Of a DNA stretch of 64,000 nt, positions 44,488 through 57,581 are shown piece after piece. Source of the DNA: Rotaria macrura (lineage: Eukaryota > Rotifera > Eurotatoria > Philodinida > Philodinidae); NCBI GenBank assembly GCA_900239685.1, contig OENT01000702.1, forward strand, positions 19,800 through 83,799. The letters are read 5' to 3'. Under the pieces are notes generated by a model. That model was not told where the DNA came from. It did no database searches and saw nothing but the letters and a program-made list of their open reading frames with translations. The position numbers were made by a program, and so were the translations under genes. Position 1 is the first letter of the stretch, and every line of letters begins with the position of its first letter.

Positions 44488-47400
44488 TTGCCTTTAAATA
44501 CGTTATCAGTATACTGCGTTTATCTAATTTAAATCTGTATTTATATATATTTATATCAAAACACGCACACTAACGAAAGATAACTGCACTATCTTATACT
44601 TAATAAAATATTGACTCTATAGGAAAATTTAAAAAAAACGATAGAAAACATTGGATTATACATATGTGTAAACATTTCTATACAAAAATTAGATATTTTC
44701 TTTTCATATTTCTGATTTATAACGATTTATATTGACCAAAGAATGATAGAACAACAATTAATTTCTATAATGGTCGCATTTCTGAGTGATTCCATTTTCA
44801 TATTAGAAAGAAATTTCAAGGATCAAGTGGTAGAAATGATATTTATCAACTAAATCAAATATGATTGCAATAGAAAACATATTCTTTCGAAGTGCATTAT
44901 TAATATTTTATTTCTCTATTAAATAATTAGTATGTTAAAAATATGTGAATACGAACAGAGAATACCCGAAGTCAAGTTCATTTCATTATATTTTTATTAT
45001 TTTTGAATATTAATTAAATAAAACCAAAGAGCTTACCTCATTTATACTGAAATTCGCTTCCGAACTAGTTCCACTTAACAGATTAATTTGATTTTTTCGA
45101 GGATCCATCAGTCGATCAATGTCAAGACTTATAGAATTTCTTGTCGCTGTTGCATCTGTCGGTTCCATCGTCTATCTAAAAAAATGAGATAATGACAACA
45201 AAACACATCTTAGATGACAGTTATAACAAACAAACAAAACAAGAAGAAGAAGAAAATTTTCTCTTTTTTTCCTCCTCATAATCTCAACTTATTGCTTCTC
45301 TGTTTGTGTGTAAATATAGTACTAACTAAGGGCTTTATTCAAACGTAATACTGAACTCGATCTGCGTTGCCTGATTTTTTATCGTTTTCTTAAAAGCAAT
45401 TAAGTTAAGTATGCATGCGATTAGATTCGAAAGAAACTCATATTTATAATGACAAAAATGAATAAATCATCAAGCCGTGTATAATTTTTCGTCGCACACC
45501 ATCAGAAAAGAAATGGGTGAGAAAGTTTTATATTAAAGACATTAGAAAAAGATAGGCATACTGATATATATTTTCTCTTTCATGTATTCGACTAAATAAA
45601 GACTTGTTGTGACGATGTCATAAGCGATCATTCGATTTGTCTTCAAGCGTACAAGACAAGACTATGCACATAAATAACAACAAGCGAAAGAGAGAGAGAG
45701 AGAACAAGGAAGAAAGTGTGAAGTGAGCGCAAAAATACGTTTTTTGATCTTGAAGTTTCATGGGACTAGTCCATTAAGTAAAGAAATCCATCATCTTACT
45801 GGTGAATTAAGTATATGAATGTAAAAATGAGTGCATAGTTGCATCAAAACGTTCTTGAAAAGCGACGAGTATTGTGATAGATATATAAATTCAGTGAATC
45901 AGAAAGCAAAAGTAGAAGGATAAAAAACCACAATTTTCGAGACCTGCCATAGGAATACAATGATGCTTCTTGAATCAAGCTTGGCTTTACTAAAAAATGA
46001 ACTAGTTAATTCGTGTGTCTTTTACCTATAAACGTATTTAGAAAAACAAGCGAAGCAAACAAACTTGTATATACAATACTCAATAGAATAAATCAATAGA
46101 AAATGTTAATGTTCGGTATAATCTTCATCTATCAATGCCATAGTCGATTAAAATTATTCACTTAATGAAAGTATACAAACATGGAAAATAACTTGATATG
46201 CTAAAGTCACTGTTTGCTTGAAAATTTGAAGCAATACAGCACAAAAAGTTTCCATCATCGAATAAAATAACTGTCTCGGTCGTTGCAGTTGCATTATTGT
46301 CTCGGGTAAAAAAAAGCGAAGACTGGAAAGAGAAACAGAGAGAGAAGGAGAGGATAAAAAAGGAAAGAAAATGGTAAAAGAATTCAAGGAATCATCATGG
46401 CCTTCTTTTCTTCTTATTTGCCATGTATGTGCTCTATTTTGTTTGCTTTCTTATTTCATTTTATGAATTGATTTTCTGTTTTTGTATTCAAACATTGTTG
46501 TGAAACTGAAGATCATGACGAAGAATGTCAATTGATTTTCCTTTGTTCGTTTCATGTCAATAAAGATTAACTATTGATTGATTGATTTTATTCGTTGATT
46601 ATCACAACATAGGCATCATCATGCTAGTAAGCTAACGATGAAAAAAGCTCATCAGTTAGTTTCGCAGCCAGAAAATTATCTTTTACTGATTATCTTGTCC
46701 ATGCTTCTATTATTAGCAAATAGAAAAATATTTCATTTAAACAAGCAATCATAGATTTTGTGCCCCGCAAGTCATGCAGAAACTTTTCACGATCATACTT
46801 CGATCAAAATGCTTGAATGTCATAGTGAGAATGGCAAATCGGTTGTCATTTTCATTCTGTTTTGTCTTGCATGTCGCCTAAAAGAAGATAGCATCAACAA
46901 GAAAGCAGCATTACTCTAATTTAATTGACATATTAATGCTTTAAGTAGACAACATATTTTGCCATCTGTTTCCGAAAATTCTTTGTATTACTATTAATAC
47001 CACAGTACATCCAATGACATTATTATTATTATTTAAAACAAATATGTTTAACACCGAATTTTTCATGAAAAATATCACTGTGAAAAACTATTCTGATCGA
47101 GTTATGTGTTTTTCTGCTTTTAGAGTTAATGTTAGCCAGTATTAATGCAACACATTATTAATATCGGTAATTCCATGAGGAATGCATATTTAAAAAACAG
47201 ATTTTTCTTCCTATTAAATCAGACGATAATCGTTCTTTATATGTGAATACCTCAGGTGAATACATATATTTTTAATTTATAGTTATTTTACAAAATACAC
47301 AGATGAGAATTCTACTAGCCGTCAGTATGATGATTGAAAAACATGAATAATCGTCGACGGTATTTTTAGAATTAAGTAAATAATGGTAGATAGATGAATC

Positions 47401-48014
47401 ATTTTACGTGAATATGAAAGTCATGCACTAAAGATTCAGTATTCAAGAGGTGAAAAGAACTTGAAAACATGAAAAGTATATAATAGGATGTACTCTAATA
47501 GATAAACATCAACATGAATTTATTTAAGAACATTTTTAAAGTTTTATTATCTAGCTTGAACCGTAATAATGTATCATAATTAATACTTTTGATCATTTAA
47601 TTGGGTGTAAATCATTTTTAATGACGTTCTCGGTAATAGGGTGATGCAAAAAATAGCATAAAGTAATGTTTGATCTCAATTTCAATGAATCTAAATTTAA
47701 ATACGTGCTATATTTATATATATTCTTCTATAAAAACGAGGAGCATATCAATAATGGATTCATATAATTAATTCCTGGGCATGTATAAGAAACGGAAATT
47801 ACAAAAACGTGTCTTCAATGAATAATGTATATTTTGTCTTCTTCTTTTTATACTAAATAGAAAAATATTCTATGTTTTGATGACATATAGCTTCGCCAGA
47901 TTAATAAGCCCTTTCGTCATTATACATAAAATATGATTTTGATGTCTTGAATACAAAATCTTGATATGTCTTTTTTTGTTTCTTTCTATTCATAATTCTA
48001 TTATAAGGTGTACT
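44488..48014. other. Gene-free spacer
   Basis: Apart from the candidate exon at 45037-45168, only AT-rich sequence, a (GA)n stretch at about 45687-45702 and short unsupported frames are seen. The presumed 3' UTR of the hydrolase lies at its right end. Confidence 0.4.
45037..45168 (-). other. Orphan 44-codon candidate exon upstream of the GH99-like gene
   Basis: An ATG-led open frame (MEPTDATATRNSISLDIDRL...) ends exactly at a strong donor GAG|GTAAGC in phase 0. The peptide is acidic/polar and resembles a cytoplasmic N terminus. The nearest acceptor, just before the GH99-like Met, would need phase 2, so a direct join breaks frame. It could be a 5' exon of another transcript, or need a middle exon I could not find. 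Confidence 0.3.
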
Positions 48015-49004
48015 CTATGTATCAGAAATAAATGATTTTATAACTTCAATAGCTTGTTTTGCATGTTCCATTAGTAAACTATGATTAGCATCATGTATAA
48101 TATTTAATGAAGAATTTTTGTATAATGCCTTATAACGATAAGCACATTCAACAGGTGTCAGTGTATCTTTATCACCCCATATGATTAATATAGGTAGATT
48201 TAATTGTTCAATAAATACGATTGATTTTAATTCTAACTGAAAATTGAAATGAAACAAAGTTGAAAATAATGAACGTAAAAATCCAGGATGCTCTTTGCAA
48301 GTTTGTTCAAATATTTTTTTAAATTGTTGATATTCATCTTTATTTGGATTTGACCATTGTGAGCGTACACTTTTACTGTCACCTTTTTGCATAATCATTT
48401 TAAAAAGCATGGGACCCATTATTGGTAGAGATAAAATAGACATGACAATCATCGATGGTGTTATCTTGTTGAGTCCTGCTGAAGAAAAAAGAATAAGTTT
48501 GGACACTTTCGATGGATACAATTCTGTAAAACGTTGTACTATAATTCCACCCATACTAACGCCAAATAAATTATATGTCTCATAAGGTAAATTCAATGCA
48601 TACAACAATTCAGCTAGTTGAGAAACAAATAAATCGACGTTCATTGGTACACATGGAGAATCGGACCAACCACGACCATATAAATCGAATGCTAAGCATG
48701 AATGATTATCGTTGATAAGCGCTTGAAAAATATCTTGCCACGTTTCCATTGATATAGAAAATCCATGCACAAAGATATTTAATTTTGATGATGATCCAGA
48801 TGCTTTTGTTGATGATCGATATATATAATGAACTTTACCAAATGAAAGTTCTATAAATTGATCAGATCCCATGCGTGTTAGAGCTCGTCGAGGTTCATTA
48901 CTATATGGACGTGATAGGCGACCATATGCAAAAGTGAGACGTTCACGAAATTTTAAAAGAAATCCAAAACCTGCTGCAATCAGAATTGTAATAGTAAATA
49001 ACAT
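48015..49004 (-). CDS. Membrane-anchored alpha/beta hydrolase, intronless
   Basis: 329 residues, single exon, complete alpha/beta hydrolase fold. The N-terminal helix (LFTITILIAAGFGFLL, residues 2-17) is a likely membrane anchor. Oxyanion-hole motif VHGFS is at 79-83. The DLYGRGWSDSP segment at 107-117 is typical of the esterase/lipase branch. Nucleophile elbow is GVSMGG with Ser150. Acid is Asp280 in WGDKDTLTP, base His308 in DANHSLLMEH. The triad is intact, so it should be active as a serine esterase or lipase; the anchor and layout resemble ABHD6-type monoacylglycerol lipases and many bacterial homologues. The substrate cannot be told from sequence. It has no introns, like the GH99-like gene upstream. 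The gap to PHRF1 is 1.07 kb and both read leftward. Confidence 0.88.
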   Translation of the reverse strand: MLFTITILIAAGFGFLLKFRERLTFAYGRLSRPYSNEPRRALTRMGSDQFIELSFGKVHYIYRSSTKASGSSSKLNIFVHGFSISMETWQDIFQALINDNHSCLAFDLYGRGWSDSPCVPMNVDLFVSQLAELLYALNLPYETYNLFGVSMGGIIVQRFTELYPSKVSKLILFSSAGLNKITPSMIVMSILSLPIMGPMLFKMIMQKGDSKSVRSQWSNPNKDEYQQFKKIFEQTCKEHPGFLRSLFSTLFHFNFQLELKSIVFIEQLNLPILIIWGDKDTLTPVECAYRYKALYKNSSLNIIHDANHSLLMEHAKQAIEVIKSFISDT

Positions 49005-50078
49005 CTACAAATGAATTGATCTGTTCAATCTACATTGATATACAATGGAAAAAGAAAAGAAATTCCTTGATTACATGTCATTTGAGACTTTTATTCAATG
49101 ATAAATATTACTGATACATAAAATAGATCGTTCATTAGTTCAAATGTGTTAATTTCAAAGAGCAAGGTGAATAAAACGTAATAAATAAATACTGATCATT
49201 TTAAAATCTAATCAAATACCCTGCAGATAATATAGTCAATTGAAATTTACTTGTAGACTAGACATATATGAAATTAAGGTTGCTTTTTTTACTTTAAAGA
49301 AAAGAAAAACTTAGTTAACATAGTGTAAGGAAATCGTTGTTTATCTCTCTACTTAGATATTCGAATTATTTCGCTTGATTACCCTAATCCATTTCGGGAA
49401 CATTCTTTTCAACAAGTTCAATTGTGTTGTTCGTATTGAACTGTATGAGTGACTTGTAAAACAAACTTTCGATTCGATTTTCCTCGAAAAGTATGTCAAT
49501 TTACATGTGACTGTTGTATCTATTGAAAACAAAAACAGTTGAATGACAGTTTTTTTCCCGCATATGATGTTTGAACTTCTCTTTTGATTATTTATCAATC
49601 GGATAGATAAAAATTAAACAAAACAAAAATATTTATCATATACATATATGCATTCTCAAATTATCGTTTTTTTGCTTTGTCTTTTTAAATATCGTGAAGA
49701 TAAAAAACGAAAACAAAAAAAAAGATGTATATGTATGCATGTGTGTGTGCGTGTGTGAAAAGAAGATATTGAAGAGAAAAGAAAAACAAAACAAAACCAA
49801 ATCAACAAGACAACCACCGCAGAGCAATCAACTAAAAGAAAAAGATATTATAAACGAGGACGATTTATATATATTCACTGTCAGTTTGTTTCTTGTGTTC
49901 TGCCCTCATACAAACACTCACACATGCACACACAAATACACAACTCAAGTAATTATTAATAGAAGACAAACAACAAAGAAAATTATACACAAAAAGAAGA
50001 AAAAAAGCAAGTTGAAATCAAATCAAACTCTTGATGTTTTTTTTTTCATTTTATAATTCCTAGTCAAAATTTTTATAT
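49005..50078. other. Spacer between PHRF1 3' end and hydrolase start
   Basis: AT-rich, with TG/CA-rich short tracts at about 49737-49757 and 49914-49940. It must hold the PHRF1 3' UTR and the promoter of the hydrolase. No gene seen. Confidence 0.4.
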
Positions 50079-53000
50079 TCAAGTATTTCCATTCGAAGGT
50101 TTTGACAGTTGATGTTGACGTATAGTTCGATATTTTTGTACATATGCATCGATCATTTTACTTATTCGTACACGATCAACTTCATTTGCATGCATAGCCT
50201 AGAATAAATGATAGATCGAATAATAATTTCTTTTGTATTTCATATAAATCATAAGAATGATTTTTTTCTTCTTTTCAAACTTACTTTGGTAACGACTTTT
50301 TTCATGATTTCTTTGTATTCGTCTTTTGTAATATCATGTTTTTTAAATGCTGGCTTTAAAGCTTCTTTAGCAATGGCAGCTATTTCACCTTGACGTTGTT
50401 CACGTTGTTTTCTCTAGAAAAGATAATTATTTATATTGTAAAATTATCATTCTTTTCATAGCTTTTTTTTCTATCAAGAATACGAACCCGTTCAATACGT
50501 TCAAGATGTTTAGCTGATATTGGAACTGTATCTTCAGTTTCAACTGTTGCTGGTACTATCATAAATTTCAAATTAATAGAATATAAAACAAACCAACACA
50601 CGCACACACACGTAACAGAGATCTCTTCAATTCAATCAACTACTTACGGGTAGTATCACCTTGTTTTTGAATTAATTTGCTCATAACTTCTGAAAGTTTG
50701 TCAAGCATGGTAGCTTCACCTGTTGAAGTTGAATTAGATGGTTTTGTATTTAGTGGGTTACTTGGTGTTTGGCTTGAAACAAGTGTTGGTAATGTAACAA
50801 GAGACGGAAGAGCTATCAATTCTTCTTGAAAAACAAATAAAAAATCAAGTGATTAATTTTATGTATGATTAAAAACATTTCAACCTGTTGGTGCTTCTTC
50901 AGGTTTTTGTGAAGCAAGCCATTCTGTTGTGTAATGTTTTGATGTCGATGAACGGCGTTCTTCATTTGTGTTAAGTTTTTTTGGTAATGATAAATGTTCT
51001 TGTCCTGTTTTAATCATAGCTGAAATTAACGATGGTATGTCTTGAGGACTTTCAGTACTTTTATCACTTGGTGTTGAGATAATTATTGTTTGATTTGACG
51101 GATTTGTTCGTAGATCGAGTTGTTGATCACTTGATGAATTTGTTGATTTTGTTGATGATGTTGATGTTGGCGCACCTAGTAACGTCGAAATCCGTTCATC
51201 GAGAGATGTTCGTCGTAAATTATCTTCAGTTGATGGTTTTGTTGTTGTTGTTGTTGTTGTTGAGTCTGGTTCTGTTAGAATTAATAAAAAGAAAAAATTC
51301 AGACTTTGACTACATTGATTTTTAATAGATAGAAATATTTACGTGTAGTTGAGGATTCTTTCTTAGTTGATTTTTTGTGTCGAGATGATAGAGGAGGTGT
51401 CATGTGATTTGTATGTGGAACTTTGTACAATGTATATGGTTTTTTGGTGGGTGATGGTATTAGAGAAGGAACGGCAGTTGTTGTTGTTGTTGTTGTTGTT
51501 GTTGTCGTCGTTGTTGCTGATGTTACTATCGCTGTTGTGACTGTGGCGGTGGTTGTTGCTGTGGTAATTTGTATGGTTTCTTCTTTATTATCAACTTTCT
51601 GCTTTGAAGTTTCGGGTATTGTTAAACTATCGAGATCAATAGATTTTACTGGACTTTGTTCTTGTTCTTCTTCGAGTAGCATTTCTTCCATAAGCATATC
51701 GTCAGCCGTACTACCATTCGTTTTTGATGCAACTGCTGATTGAATAGAGTCATTCGAAATTGTTGGTTTAGATTCCAACTTAACAGGTAAAGAAGGTGCA
51801 GGGATAGGTTTGATCGATTCGGATTTAACACGGGATGATGATAGTCGAACAGCAGGTCCTTCTAAAGATAAATGAACAGTGAGTAATTTATCGAATTTAG
51901 TTTTTGATCAAAAACATAGATTAACTATTTGTAGACTCGAAAGTGGTTTCTATCAAAGGTGTATGGAGAAAATGGTTAACACATCAATTCGATTCAAACT
52001 TGTGAAGTCTTTCAACTACTGGATCATTGCAATGAATAAGCAAGATTAGAATATACGTTGGTGTGTACTACGCAAATTTTACAGTTAGAAAGTGAAGAAT
52101 GCACAAACAGAGTCTACAATTTTTCATATGTTTATAGAAGCTAGTTGTACTATTAGACTAATGGACAATGATACATTAGTAATAGTACCGAATCAGAGTA
52201 GAAGCACGCAACAATTTTCATAAATAAACTATTAACGATCGACTAGTTATGAATTGTTGCTACAATTATGCAGAAACACTTACGAGTAAATACAGAAGTT
52301 GCTTCTGTAGTGACTATTTGAATCAAATTACTACGAGGACGTTGAGTTCCACCATTTGTATTCGTAAATGGTGTTCCTGATGATTGTGTTTTAGTCGAAT
52401 TATTTATAGGTACAATTGATGTATTTGTATCATTCACATTTTTTAAACGATTATAAATTCGATTACGATCTTCAGTTGATGTTTCATTTTGATTTGATTC
52501 GATAGTATGAAGAGATGAATTTCCATCAGGTGTGATAATTTTTGATAGAAGACGAGGTGGACTAGAAAAATTTGAATTTGTTGGTCGACGATCACTATTT
52601 GATTGATGTGTTGAAGATGAATTATCACGAGATGAACATTTTAATGACAACGATGAATGATAATGACGTGGCCTATGTGAATGATAGTCGTCTCGCTTTT
52701 CAGAACGATATGTCGGTTTATTATGGGATGAGTTCGAATATTTTTCATCTTTCGAGTCCGATGTCTTTTTTTGATTATTGAATGGTGTAGGTGATGATGG
52801 CGACTTTGATGATGAAGATTTCGAGAACGATCGTTGTCTATAAGAATGCTTAGTTTTTTTTCTTTCCTCATGTCGGTGGGATTTTTTATGTTTCGATGAT
52901 GAGATTGTTTCTGTATTTGATGATGATGATGATGTTTCAGTATTGTTCACTGTTGTTATTGTAGATGAATTCGGTGATGAAGGACGAAGACGTTTACGAT

Positions 53001-54472
53001 CCGAGGACGAATGATGATTACGATACGAAGGTGATCTTAACAAGAAACAAACAAGTATATATTTAAATTTTTTATCGAAACATTCAAAAAGATATACTTT
53101 GATCGATGATCCGAGTGATTGATATGATGTTCTATAGGACTTTTACTCTTATGTTGTGATGGCTGTTGTTGTTCATTCGCTTGAAATGATGAAGATTTGT
53201 CTGAATTTGATGATGCATTCGTATTGTTAATCACAGGGTGTGTTGCAGTTCTAAGATATGGTTACAAAAAAGATAATAACTCTGAGATGAGAATACAATC
53301 AACATGTCGATGTCATATAACCTTAGACGACGGTTATAAGACCAATAGATTACTGACAAATAAGCATAACAAAATGGTTTTTTTTTCTTGATATTTAGTG
53401 TGTCAACTCAACAGAACTTTACTAGATGATGGTACAACATTATGGTAATAGCAGAATATTCTGTGAACAGTTCTGAAACTCAAAGTCATAAAATCTTTGA
53501 TTTTTGTTTGCGAAAAACATGGATCGTGATATTTTGTTTGAAATTCGGGGGCAAGAACTCAAAAATAGAAACAGAAACTGATGAAGTACGAACACCGATG
53601 AATCATAATAGTTTTGAGTCGAGTTATATTCGAAATAACGCTGGATTCTGATTCGGGAAATTATTCAGAATGACTTATATTAAAAATTTCAAGTTTTTGT
53701 TTTCTTTCTTTCTTTCTGACTTACGTTTTGTTGAACGGTAAAACTCTCGAGTTACGAAATCAATTTTTGACTAGTGCACTACTTGTAAGATTAGGTACAC
53801 GTCTGTCTTTTGATAACTGAAAAAATTGATTTCATGTTAAAGAAAGTTCTATTATTTTGTTTCATTAACAAGTCAACGATAATCTATCGTGTATTTATAT
53901 TTGTCGAAAAACTATCTTAGACTTTGTGTTCTTTTAGCAATATATTTATCGAATTAACAACATTTCAGGCGGACAAACGTTTTGAAACTACAAAGCATTC
54001 CCGTATGAGATGACTTCAAATTATCTGCTAAATGTAATTGTATTGTCTCAATGAATAATAATTTGATTAAACTACCTACAGACAAAGAATGTTCTTCTTT
54101 CAGTTTTCCGTTCTTCGACAAAATTCAATAAACATATTAATAAGTTGAGATAGTCTTTTTCTTTTAGTCTTACAAGGAATCTCTTTGTACGGTTAATATG
54201 AAATAAAATGATACATGAGAACCGGGAGTTATTCGCTTTGCCAGTAAATTGTTTCATATTTTGATACACACAGCAAAACATACCCATTGTTGATACAAAT
54301 GGATTCTTGCTTTTGATTTTTCAACTGTTCATTTTCATCTCCATCATCATCATCATCTTCAATAGCAAATGGATCGTACTCTTCATTGCCTCGTTTTATC
54401 ACAATAGATGACGATGGATTTTGTCCAGGAATAGTATAACGTACAGGTTGTTCCTGAATCGACATCTAAAAC

Positions 54473-54504
<32 letters not shown>

Positions 54505-57500
54505 TAACAACAATAAATCATTATGCATAGAATTTTTTGCTCAAGAATATTTTTCTTTCAATATGTGATTATTCAAAGCTTCTAGGATTTCTGGGTATAT
54601 TCTTTATTACTGGCTTAACAAGCAAGGAAGAAAAAAAAAATCATCCACAACAAACACATACAAATAAAACCGGAAATATATATATATATACAAATGCACA
54701 TATGAACTATAACAAAGATTAAACGAAACTAAGATTTATTTCTTCTTCATGATATTTCAATATGTGGTCTAAAAGAATAGACAAAAACATGAAAATTTAA
54801 CATTGAAGAAAATGTTCAAATAAATCAAAAATTACCCGTGTATGCGAACATTTTGTAAATTATGAAGACGTTGTTGAGAATTAAGAAGATTATCAAGAAA
54901 TGACGGACGTGTTGATATTGTAGGATTGAATGTTTCACTTGTTGTTGTTGATGGTCTTGGACGTGGTCGAGCTGGTGCATCGATTCGACGTTGTATACGT
55001 GGTAATTGATTAATAGGTGGTCGTGGTGGTTGTACGATAGGTGGAGGACGAATTGTTCGTGTTGGAATACGATCAAGTGTTGGTGTTACTCGACTCGTAC
55101 TTAATTCTCGACTTATGGAAGGTATTATAGAAGGGCGTGATAATATTGGTATACCACTAGCTGCTATTCGGCGAGCTGCTTCACTAGAAAAACGTTTTCA
55201 TTCTACAGAAAAAAGTTCATACGATTTTATTTTTCTCTACAAACTTTGCAGTTATTATCGATCGATTTGCTGATACTATTGCTGTTGATGCTTCATCGTC
55301 TCTATGAGAAAATATCAATGGAGTAACATTTTCAAGATTAGACAAACTAGAAAATAAGAATACATACAATGCAATTGGTTCAGCATCGAAAATAGATAAT
55401 CTCGATGTATCATGTCGATTGGTAAAACTTTGTGAAGTTGCAACTGTTTCACCATCTCTTGTTCGTGTCTAATATAGAACGAGAAAAAGAAATCGATGAT
55501 TGAATATTGGCTATTCGTTTCGATGAAGATATCTGAATTACATTAACATTTTCTATTCGTCGATTAACATTATTAAGAACTCTTCGTTGACGTCTATGGC
55601 GTTGGCGTTGTTGTTCAATTAGTGTTAATCGTCGTGTCGTTGGTGCTCGTCGTCGTCTTGTTCGTCGTTGACGATGATGTACTCTTGTATTTGGTTGTGT
55701 TGCACGTTGATTACGTAAAACACCTGTTCCTTAAAAATATCGACATGTACGAAATGTGATTCGAAAAAATAATGTTTTTACTCACTGATTCGTGCTGTTT
55801 GACGTAGTCCTCTTTGTCGAACAGTTGCACCAGTATCCCCAACCTAGACACGAAAAAGAGAATCCGTGGAGTCAATTCTTGCATAAGAAAAATACTTCAG
55901 GTATACCAACAGTAACAACAAAGATATTTCAATTCTCTGTTAGAAAATTTTCTTCATATGCTGTAATCGTAAAACAATTTGTGATACGAGCTGTTTTTTT
56001 TCTACAGCGAGTATTGTCGATCATGTCTTGTCCTCGACGAGTATTATCTACTCGGATGCTTGATTCTAGAGATTATATTTTCAAAAAAATTGTTCGAGCA
56101 ATTTACTATGGAATTAAAATGATCTCAACGTATTACATCGCATGAGTACCAATGCTACGAATGTTAGAATACGACATCATATGAAATGATTATTTCGACG
56201 ACGAATCACGAAGTTATTTGGCTTTTCTTTTTCAACTATGAAAATTTCATGGATTAGTGATGCTGATATGTACATAGAATGATTTGCTATTCTCATGATA
56301 CAGTATTAGCTAAAGATTTTGAAAATTGTGGAATCTTTTTCTAATTTGTGTCTTCTTTTCTATAGTTCAAATCAACATTGTATTCTTATGAAATTAGTTG
56401 AAAAATAATCTAAAACATTATAACAAATTCTAGACTAGTTCTAATTGTAACATCGTATGCAGAGAAAATTTTCTAACTATTGTCAGAATATTCTTCATAC
56501 TAGCTAGAATAAGTTTTAACGAAAAACAATTGAATCAAACCTCTTGATCAGTTGCAGTTGTATTTAATGTATCATCAAGAAGAATTTGTTGAAGTTCTTC
56601 AAGATCACTATCATCATATAAATCTTCAGTGGCTGATAATTGATCAACTTCACATAATGGACACATCCATTCAGGTGCTTCTGGAACACTAGGTAATTCC
56701 AAGCAGAATGTATGATAACTAGAAAAGTAGATGGTTTTTTTCAATACTTTGCAATTAATTTTTCGTGTTATTATTTCTACATACCCATTGCCACATTCGT
56801 CACAAATTAATAAAAGATCTTCTTGATCATCTCGACCACAAACACGACAAGCTAAATCATCATCAATCATTTCCAGAAAATCATCTTCCAGTTGGAGTTG
56901 TAAACGATTATCCTTAACTCGCATCTGTAAAAATATAAAAATGAATAAAATTATATTCACTGGAAAAATATTCAACATACGGTATCGTACGACGTCGGAG
57001 AAGTATATGAATGTTTCTTTGAAATACGTCGAAAAACTTTACGATCAATTGGACACGAATTATTTTTCTATATAGAAAAATAAAAATCGTCTTGCTTTGT
57101 TGATAATTATCAATGAAATTCATTTTACTTTAGCCCATGTGACAATACAATTCAAACAAAATGCATGTTCGCAGCTTTCAGGTATGCCAACTTCTTGTTC
57201 AGCAAACTGTTCCATGCATATAGCACATTGTTCGATTGATGGCATAGTTTCAAGTGTATTTGGCATTGATTGATTAGTAGACATTGATTCTGATGGTTCA
57301 GATTCTTCGTTACTCTTAGCAAGTTCACGTTGTCGAGATCGAGTTGTCTTCAATAAAAGTAAGAAAAAAACAATGACACCTGAAATAAAACTTAACCTTG
57401 CTTTATGTACTTACCACACCGATACTAACATCCTTAAAGAAATAGAAATTCATCAGAGAGAACATAAAAGACAAGCAAATGAATTTCGTACATTACTACG

Positions 57501-57581
57501 GCGAAGATATTTTCTCGGTTGCTCATCGGTTGATGTTGCATCACTACTAGACAATTCTTCGGAAGTTCTTGACTCGGACAT
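50079..57581 (-). CDS. PHRF1: PHRF1 homologue: RING and PHD finger protein
   Basis: Nuclear RING-type E3/PHD adaptor; vertebrate PHRF1 binds the RNA polymerase II C-terminal domain and methylated H3K36 and can ubiquitylate TGIF. Exons: 57492-57581, 57129-57347, 56981-57067, 56785-56924, 56541-56718, 55786-55843, 55542-55729, 55368-55468, 55245-55346, 54836-55183, 54284-54465, 53098-53250, 52284-53035, 51343-51861, 50885-51271, 50648-50824, 50488-50555, 50285-50413, 50079-50198; about 1330 residues. RING: CAICMEQF...CEHAFCLNCIVTWAK, then SCPIDRK. PHD: CRVCGRDDQEDLLLICDECG...WMCPLC. Next come an Arg-rich stretch, the PHRF1 LSIF motif, an acidic DDDDDG patch, an SR/His-rich middle, and a poly-Thr run encoded by (GTT)n. 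The conserved C-terminal helical domain is EALKPAFKKHDITKDEYKEI...ISKMIDAYVQKYR. All junctions agree in phase except 54836/54465, where the donor may be an earlier GTTCGC or a small exon is missed. Confidence 0.9.
51243..51520. repeat. (GTT)n trinucleotide tracts encoding poly-Thr in PHRF1
   Basis: Pure or nearly pure GTT runs lie at about 51238-51262 and 51477-51515. Read on the minus strand they give ACA/ACG threonine runs in two adjacent PHRF1 exons. They are likely to vary in length between alleles. Confidence 0.8.
54472..54500. repeat. (AT)n microsatellite in a PHRF1 intron
   Basis: About 13 AT dinucleotides just upstream of the acceptor at 54466. It lies beside the one exon junction that does not resolve in phase. 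Confidence 0.85.
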
